NCBI GenBank assembly: GCA_951802425.1
Contig: OX637797.1
Coordinates: 3,596,001-3,660,000 of the forward strand
Reading direction: 5' to 3'
DNA from: Clavaria fumosa
Lineage: Eukaryota; Basidiomycota; Agaricomycetes; Agaricales; Clavariaceae
DNA: 64,000 bases
Below, piece by piece: positions 58,700 through 64,000 of the stretch (positions are counted from its first letter, which is position 1; each line of letters begins with the position of its first letter). The notes under the pieces are model-generated. The model had not been told where the DNA came from and did no database searches. It saw only the letters and a list, made by a program, of their open reading frames with translations. The translations under genes and the position numbers were made by a program.

Positions 58700-59480
58700 A
58701 CCTTGTTCTAGTTGCTCTTCAGTAGACCAATGTCCAACTGTACTAACAGTTAAACCCAACAGAAGATGATGGAAGGATGAATTGGGTGTTACCCAGAAGC
58801 AGAGTTGAAAGACCAGCAGAGAGAGGCGGTCAATGGGGTGAATTTTGTGCATGCGATACAGATCGTCTTCACCGTCCAGGTACCAGGAAGGTAGACCAGA
58901 ACTCAACAATAACTGGGGTCGTGACATCATCATGATCGGGGCATCGGGACAGGGTGTCAGCAGTGGTATTGGTTTTTCCTGGGTGATGTTTGATTGTAAA
59001 ATTATAGAGGGTGAGGAGGGCTCTCCATCGGTTCTGTCATCCATTGAGGGGGTTGGGTTTTTGGAAGTACGCTAGGTTAGCGTGATCGGTCCAGATCTCA
59101 AACGGTTCCTTGGTGGCAATGAGATATTGTGGCCAAGTTTTGAGGGCTCGGATGATGGTGAGGAGCTCCTTGTCGCAAGTATTGTAGTTTTTCTCTGCAT
59201 CTTTAAGGGCTTTTGAAAAACAGTCGATTATTGCCCAAGTCCCGTCCTCCTGTTGTTGGTAGAGGATTCCGCCTATCGCAACATTTGATGCGTCCATCTC
59301 GATCTTCCAATTTCCGTTGTCTTTTGGCACCATAGTCCATCATCCATTGAGTAGGGCCTGGATAAGCCGACTGAAAGCCTCCCCCTCCTCACGTTTCCAC
59401 TGCCAGTCCTTGTTGCCGGTGAGTTGGTGGAGCGGGATGGCGATTGTGGCGAAGTCTGGGATGTGTGACCACTAATGACA
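58700..59480 (-). pseudogene. Ty3-type RT/RNase H fragment
   Basis: The minus strand reads the end of RT, then RNase H (WKIEMDASNVAIGGILYQQQ, KNYNTCDKELLTIIRALKTW, PFEIWTDHANLAYFQKP). After a frame change near 59040 comes the conserved connection (HHPGKTNT-A-DTLSR-like). Both flanks are lost. It comes from a different Ty3 family than A and B. Confidence 0.85.
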
Positions 59481-60130
59481 TGTAATATTTTGGTATCAAA
59501 ATTGACTGTGCTGCTTCTTTGTGGATGGGTGTAATTTCTCATTACCTTTGTATCATGGTGAACATTTTTGTGATTTGTCAGCCCAGGTCCACTCAGAGTA
59601 CAAATGGGGGAAGGACTTGATTTCAACATGAAGAACTACATCTATTACATTGGGGGTATATATACTAGCAGATGAGGCAGCACAGAGTATGAGTCACATG
59701 AATAGGAATGAGGCTACATGCACTGAGGAGTCAGGGAAGCACAAGAGGGCAAAGGGAATACTAAATAGGGGAAGGAGCAGCATGGGGAGAAGTAGGAAGT
59801 GATGTCAGGGAGAATGCTTGGCACAGGCTTGGCTGACTGAGGGGAGGCCTCAATTAGTATAGATTAGGCTGGATTAAATGATGGGAGATGTCAGTTCTGC
59901 TGTCCTGGATCTGCCTCCATCATGAATTCCAAAGTGTGAGAAAGCTGTCAAGAGGTGGGAAGAATCACATGACTGGTAATGCTGGTAATGCCATTAATGT
60001 GATTAATGCTCCTGTAAGGTCATGGGTGGGTGCTAAAGGTCACTAAAGGTCACAGACAGTCACATGGCTTTGCTTTTCACTATCCATTATTGGCTTTCGG
60101 TATTCATTATGGTGGCTTAAATAAGCAGTC
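59481..60130. other. Unassigned; possibly old LTR-derived
   Basis: No ORF. It ends with TTAAATAAGCAGTCCTAACA, where CCTAACA recalls the B LTR terminus, and holds CACATGACTGGTAATGCTGG-type repeats near 59970. Not enough to define an element. Confidence 0.3.
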
Positions 60131-60135
60131 CTAAC

Positions 60136-60765
60136 ATGAATCCCCTCTTCAAGGCTGGGCATCTTGACTGGCCAGTTTCACTTTCTCACCAGGAGACGTC
60201 TCTGGGAGGAGATGAGAGACCAGTAGTGCCACCAATCCACATCCAAGTCTGGAATCCCCTAGGAACTTCTCTGGCTTTCTTCTCCATCCCAGGTGTGGGA
60301 GCACAGGGAAGGCACAGGGCTGCCTCAGGGTCACCCCCACCCCTGGTGGGGAGAGGACCCAGTGGAAAGAGAGTCTGCCAGGACCCACCAGCCACTGACA
60401 TGCAGCAAGCACCTGGGGGGCCCTTGTCTGCCACCAAACTGGGGGATCACCAGGCTGTGCCACCCCCTTCCTCCCCTCAGGGCCTTCCCCTCCAGCCCTT
60501 GCCTCGCCCTTGTCCTGTGAGGAGTCCGACTGCCCTTGGGGAGGTCCAGACCACAACCTCATCCCCCCTCCGGGGTCTGCCGCATGCCAGGCCTGCTGGT
60601 CTGGCAGACATTTTGGCCCCCTCTGGGGGAGCCCACTCTGCATGCCTGCCTCTGAACTCGCCAACCCCCCAGGGCCCCATTCACACCATCCCTGTGGGTC
60701 TAGCAGACTGCTTGGCCTCTGGCAGGCCCACTCTGCCCATGTCCCCAGGCTCCTTACTTGGGCCA
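60136..60765 (+). CDS. Proline-rich protein related to the one at 56105-57145
   Basis: ATG 60136 (MNPLFKAGHLDWPVSLSHQE) opens a frame whose middle (RHRAASGSPPPLVGRGPSGK) matches the minus-strand protein at 57000 (RAASGSPPPPAGRDPGRKRV). The remainder is Pro/Ser/Leu-rich with decayed repeats (PAGLADILAPSG, PVGLADCLASGR). It runs into an old LTR after about 60765. The family is unknown; since it occurs twice and next to retroelements, I suspect an element ORF. Confidence 0.4.
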
Positions 60766-61127
60766 ACTTACTTCTGCTTTACCCTAACTTGTCTTCTGTG
60801 CTCGTAGCAACTTGCACACTTAAATATTCTCTTTTACTCATCTTGGTACTGATTTCTCAAACTCTACAGATTCTCTTGTCAGTCAACAAAATCATTGCCT
60901 TCACTGACCTACCTCTCAACATCATCACAACCATCCATGACCCTCTCAGCAACATCCTTTTCTTCTTTTTCCTTTTTTATACTTCATCTAATGACTTTGC
61001 AACCTTCCAGGATTGAGTATTCTCAATTGTACTTGACAGTTGACTGGTCTTAGCAAGTTCTCAGGCTCAGTCACCATTAAATTGACCTTCAGTATCAACT
61101 GCAAGATGGGACAAGTCCTAACACTAT
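60766..61127 (+). repeat. Old, CpG-depleted B-type LTR remnant (3' part)
   Basis: Colinear with the last roughly 360 bp of the B LTR: TAAATATTCTCTTTTACTCATCTTGGTACTGAT, then TGAGTATTCTCAATTGTACTTGACAG, ending GTCCTAACA. Where B1/B2 have CGCGACC this copy has CACAACC, TGCAACC and the like, so almost every CpG is gone. Confidence 0.8.
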
Positions 61128-62337
61128 GCTGCAGTAAAACATGTGGTACAGTATCAGTGGAAAAATCACCAGCACTGAGATAAACAACATGTCAGACTCA
61201 CCCTTTTGCGACACTTGTGCCCAGGCCAAGCTGCACCATCTCTCATTATTCGAAAAGGCCTCTAACAGAGCTGAAAACTATGGTGAATGCATACATACTG
61301 ATGTCTGGGGGCCAATGGCCACTACGTTGATTGGGGGGAATCGGTACACAGTCGACTTCATCAACGATTCAACTAGATGGACAGAAATGATCCCTATACA
61401 ACAGAAATATCATGCCTTTGCCCCCTACAAAAAGCTTGAAGCCAAGATTAAGATTCACAAAGATACAAAAATAGAATCTCTTCAGTCTGACTGAGGAGGG
61501 GAGTTCAACGGCAACCTATGGGCACAAAGCAAGAACTTACTGTCCACAACACTCACAAGCAAGTTGGTGTTGTTGAGCACTGGAATTGAACCAAAGCTGA
61601 GCTTGCCCATGCCATGCTGATTGAGTCTAAGTTGCCCAAAAACCTCTGGGGTGCAGCCATGAGTCATGCTGCATGGATAAAGAATCACTCACCTTCCTGA
61701 GCTCTCAACAGCCACATGCCATTTAATGCACATTATGGTAAACACCCTAACCTCTTCAACCTAGTTCCATTTGGCACATGTGCATGGGTAAAGATCATTG
61801 ATGCCAGTAAGATTGATCATCATGCCTGTCTTGGCCACTTCCTTGGCCTTGACTCTATGAGCACCAGCTATAGGATCTATTTTCCTGACAAAAAACAGAT
61901 CAGAGTTGAGCACGAGGTCATTTTCAATTGAGAATAACCTACCAATCCACTTGTTTGGACTCTGGCTGAAGGGGAAACACATAAATCCAGTCAGCATCCT
62001 CGCATAACTCATGAAAACAACCCAGACAACACACCTGACTCAGACCGCCCTGATTCCCCTGCTCCTGTTGAATCTGACCCCCCCCAGGACTCCAAGCTTG
62101 AGGATCCACCTGCTGATGACAATAACAACTGCCCACATCGCACACATCCACAGCCTGGTTACTACAGATCCCTAGCAACTAGTAGCAAGACACGCACCTC
62201 AAAAAAAGAATGTCAGCATAGCCATTGATGCTCCAGACAAAGAGTGCTACAACATACCGATGTTTGTGCTTCATGCAGGCTCCATTGACAGCGAGCTGCA
62301 CACACTCACACAAGCTCTTGCCAGCCCTGACACAAAC

Positions 62338-62615
62338 TGTTGGAAATAGAAGCCTATAGCTGAAATGCCTCACTGATTGCGCCATCTGATGTCATATTGC
62401 TTGTACCACTAGCATAAGTCCCTCACATAGCACTGCTGTAGCATAGCCATGTAGGACTGTGTGTTTAAGTAGGCAGAGATGGAGCTGGATGCTCCATCGG
62501 TTTGTGACAATTATACCAAGTATCCCCTTCGTCATTAGATCCCACTTAGTATCTTCATCATCCTCGCTCCTTACGAGGGGTGCCCCACAAACCGACTCGA
62601 ACCACAACTTCTACA
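62338..62615 (+). repeat. 5' LTR of the mini element
   Basis: 278 bp. TTTAAGTAGG near 62463 could serve as TATA. Differs from its partner by a few transitions. Confidence 0.9.
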
Positions 62616-62645
62616 CAAACCAATCAACCTCTTGTTCGCGCCGCA

Positions 62646-62987
62646 ATGTCCAACACTGCTGTATTGCAGCAAGAAAGATTTGAGAACTCCCTTAATCGCG
62701 CCCCTGAGTTTCACATGTTCCCCAATGTCAAAACTTGGATTATCAAAGCACTATAATTTATAGGCCAAATTGTCTTCGATGGCCTCAAACGACTAAACCA
62801 CAATAACAACTCCCTTGAAGATTGTATTCGCTTGCTCGAGCAGAAAGTTGCCACCACCGCCTCTGCTCCCACACCTATGCAGCAGCCTCAGCACCCAGCA
62901 CTCTGTGCTAGATGCCAGTGCTGCCATGCACTTGGTCATGACACTCTTGAATGCTGCACCAAGAACCTTGCTACGACGAAGAAATGA
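62646..62987 (+). pseudogene. Gag-like ORF of the mini element (one internal TAA)
   Basis: ATG 62646 (MSNTAVLQQERFENSLNRAP), TAA at 62754, then the same frame continues (FIGQIVFDGLKRLNHNNNSL, EDCIRLLEQKVA) to a CCHC knuckle CQCCHALGHDTLEC (about 62913-62954) and TGA 62985. About 110 codons is short for Gag, but the order of helical segment then knuckle is as expected. It may bind RNA of its own or a partner Copia. Confidence 0.7.
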
Positions 62988-63256
62988 GTTGCGAAGAATG
63001 CGAAGGCCAAAAAGCAGGCAAACCTAGCCCGTACCATGCCGCTTCAGTCCTCTACTTCATTTGCTTATCCTTTCCCCCTGTATGCACCAATTACCACACT
63101 GCTGCCCACCGACATGTTCACAGCACTCATTGCCGATGCAACCAAGATGTGCTGACACACTGCGCAATTCTCCAGGGACAAGAGGAGGCGTCATCGCCCT
63201 CCCGCTGTCGCCACTGCCTCGACCTAGTTGCTTGTAGCTCTAGGCTTCAGGGGGAG

Positions 63257-63534
63257 TGTTGGAAATAGAAGCCTATAGCTGAAATGCCTCACTGATTGCG
63301 CCATCTGATGTCATATTGCTTCTACCACTAGCATAAGTCCCTCACGTAGCACTGCTGTAGCATAGCCACATAGGACTGTGTATTTAAGTAGGCAGAGATG
63401 GAGCTGGATGCTCCATTGGTTTGTGACAATTACACCAAGTATCCCCTTCGTCATTAGATCCCACTTAGTATCTTTGTCGTCCTCACTCCTTATGAGGGGT
63501 GCCCCACAAACCGACTCGAACCACAACTTCTACA
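63257..63534 (+). repeat. 3' LTR of the mini element
   Basis: 278 bp, colinear with 62338-62615. Confidence 0.9.
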
Positions 63535-63857
63535 CAAACCAGTGGAGGCAAGCTTATCAGATTGAGCTATATCAGTTAAAGAAGCTATGCACCTGGTACA
63601 TTGTAAGTTGCCCCACAAACAAGCCTGTCATCCCCTGTGGCTATATCTTCAAGATAAAGTTGGGTCCTACTGGTGAAGTCTTGAAATACAAAGCTCAAGT
63701 CGTTGCTGGTGGCCACAGGCAAAAGAAAGGGATAAACTATGATGAGACGTTCACTGCAGCTGCAAAAATTGCATCAATTCATGTTCTCCTTGCTCTGGTG
63801 TCTCATTTGCAACTGGGAAATTGATCAGATTGACATCGTGAGTGCTTACCTCAATGC

Positions 63858-64000
63858 TGTTACGATCCCCGCTCCGGACTCTGGGCTCTGTACCAACTCC
63901 GATCCGCTCCACCATAACTCCGTGCGCTCTGCTCCGTGCCTTCTTCAGACTTCACTCCGCCAGCCTTTGGATCGTTCGGACTTCGTTCTAGAACCTTCTC
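63858..64000 (+). repeat. Start of another A-type LTR (continues beyond the window)
   Basis: TGTTACGATCCCCGCTCCGGACTC onward aligns with 8325 and 36507. It is inserted in Copia pol just after ..SAYLNA. Confidence 0.9.

Larger units (their letters stand above)
62338..63534 (+). mobile_element. Gag-only mini LTR retrotransposon (TR-GAG type) inside Copia pol
   Basis: 1197 bp. Two 278-bp LTRs (62338-62615 and 63257-63534) start TGTTGGAAATAG and end CTTCTACA, with a polypurine tract CTTCAGGGGGAG just before the second. Target duplication CAAAC at 62333-62337 and 63535-63539. Taking it out restores an uninterrupted Copia reading frame (..SPDTN/QWRQAY..). Only a Gag-like ORF lies inside, so it depends on enzymes of another element. 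Confidence 0.9.
61141..63857 (+). pseudogene. Copia-type pol relic (integrase and start of RT), interrupted
   Basis: Integrase zinc part (CDTCAQAKLHHLSLFEKAS), core with HTDVWGPM (first Asp) and LQSD followed by TGA 61491 and GGEF (second Asp), then several more stops. A readable C-terminal segment (PFNAHYGKHPNLFNLVPFGT, 61716-61931) is followed by more stops. RT begins after the insertion at 63540 (QWRQAYQIELYQLKKLCTW, IFKIKLGPTGEVLKYKAQVV, DETFTAAAKIASIHVLLAL) and ends where an A-type LTR starts at 63858. An old, dead copy. Confidence 0.85.

Noticed and set aside
1..64000. tRNA, rRNA or other structured RNA genes
   Set aside because: No A/B-box pairs with cloverleaf-forming flanks or rRNA-like blocks were noticed by eye; a tRNAscan/Infernal run would be needed to exclude them.

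Overview
The window looks like a repeat-dense, heterochromatin-like stretch of nuclear DNA from a filamentous basidiomycete, probably an agaricomycete. The evidence is short GT..AG introns (about 50-70 nt), chromodomain Ty3-type retrotransposons, a KDZ transposase with its cysteine cluster, Tc1/mariner and Copia remains, and no prokaryotic signals. I recognise no intact ordinary host gene. The only trace of one is a short carboxyltransferase fragment inside a foldback element. No tRNA, rRNA or CRISPR was seen.

Layout. 1-1734: a large foldback element. 1735-7845: two partial copies (D1, D2) of a Ty3-type 3' region plus LTR, D1 carrying a 1.7-kb insertion. 8325-about 14775: Ty3 chromovirus A (5' LTR, gag, pol with chromodomain), broken by stops and one frameshift and lacking its 3' LTR. 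About 15320-41000: a KDZ-type DNA transposon locus with a minus-strand accessory gene (16043-33322) and two plus-strand genes, a Ulp1/C48-like protease (34369-36123) and the KDZ transposase (36287-40616). A short module recurs between these genes. The locus has been hit by an LTR-type insertion (16964-19203), the full-length Ty3 element B1 (19984-32902), an A-type solo LTR (36507-37230) and another solo LTR (40622-40957). B1's 3' LTR itself carries a solo LTR, which carries a hairpin Tc1 element.

41372-42465: a TIR element built of tandem repeats. 42614-54540: a Ty3-like gag gene split by a second full-length B element (B2, 43359-53999). 54541-57385: a GC-rich block with a minus-strand proline-rich reading frame. 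57385-59480: Copia gag and Ty3 RT/RNase H fragments on the minus strand. 60136-61127: a proline-rich ORF joined to an old B-type LTR. 61141-63857: a Copia pol relic interrupted by a 1.2-kb gag-only LTR element. 63858-end: the start of another A-type LTR.

Three things stand out. (1) B1 and B2 both carry, between pol and the 3' LTR, a multi-exon gene on the antisense strand with a cysteine cluster and a long coiled coil. (2) A and B have pol in the -1 frame relative to gag, with a slippery heptamer, a 4- or 6-nt spacer and a stem-loop; the B stem keeps pairing between copies. (3) Each LTR family is saturated with its own short word: CTCCGA in A/D, TCGCGA in B, ATCGGAT/ATCCGGA in the solo LTR inside B1. 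These words decay in the pattern expected of CpG deamination, which also explains most premature stops (CGA to TGA).
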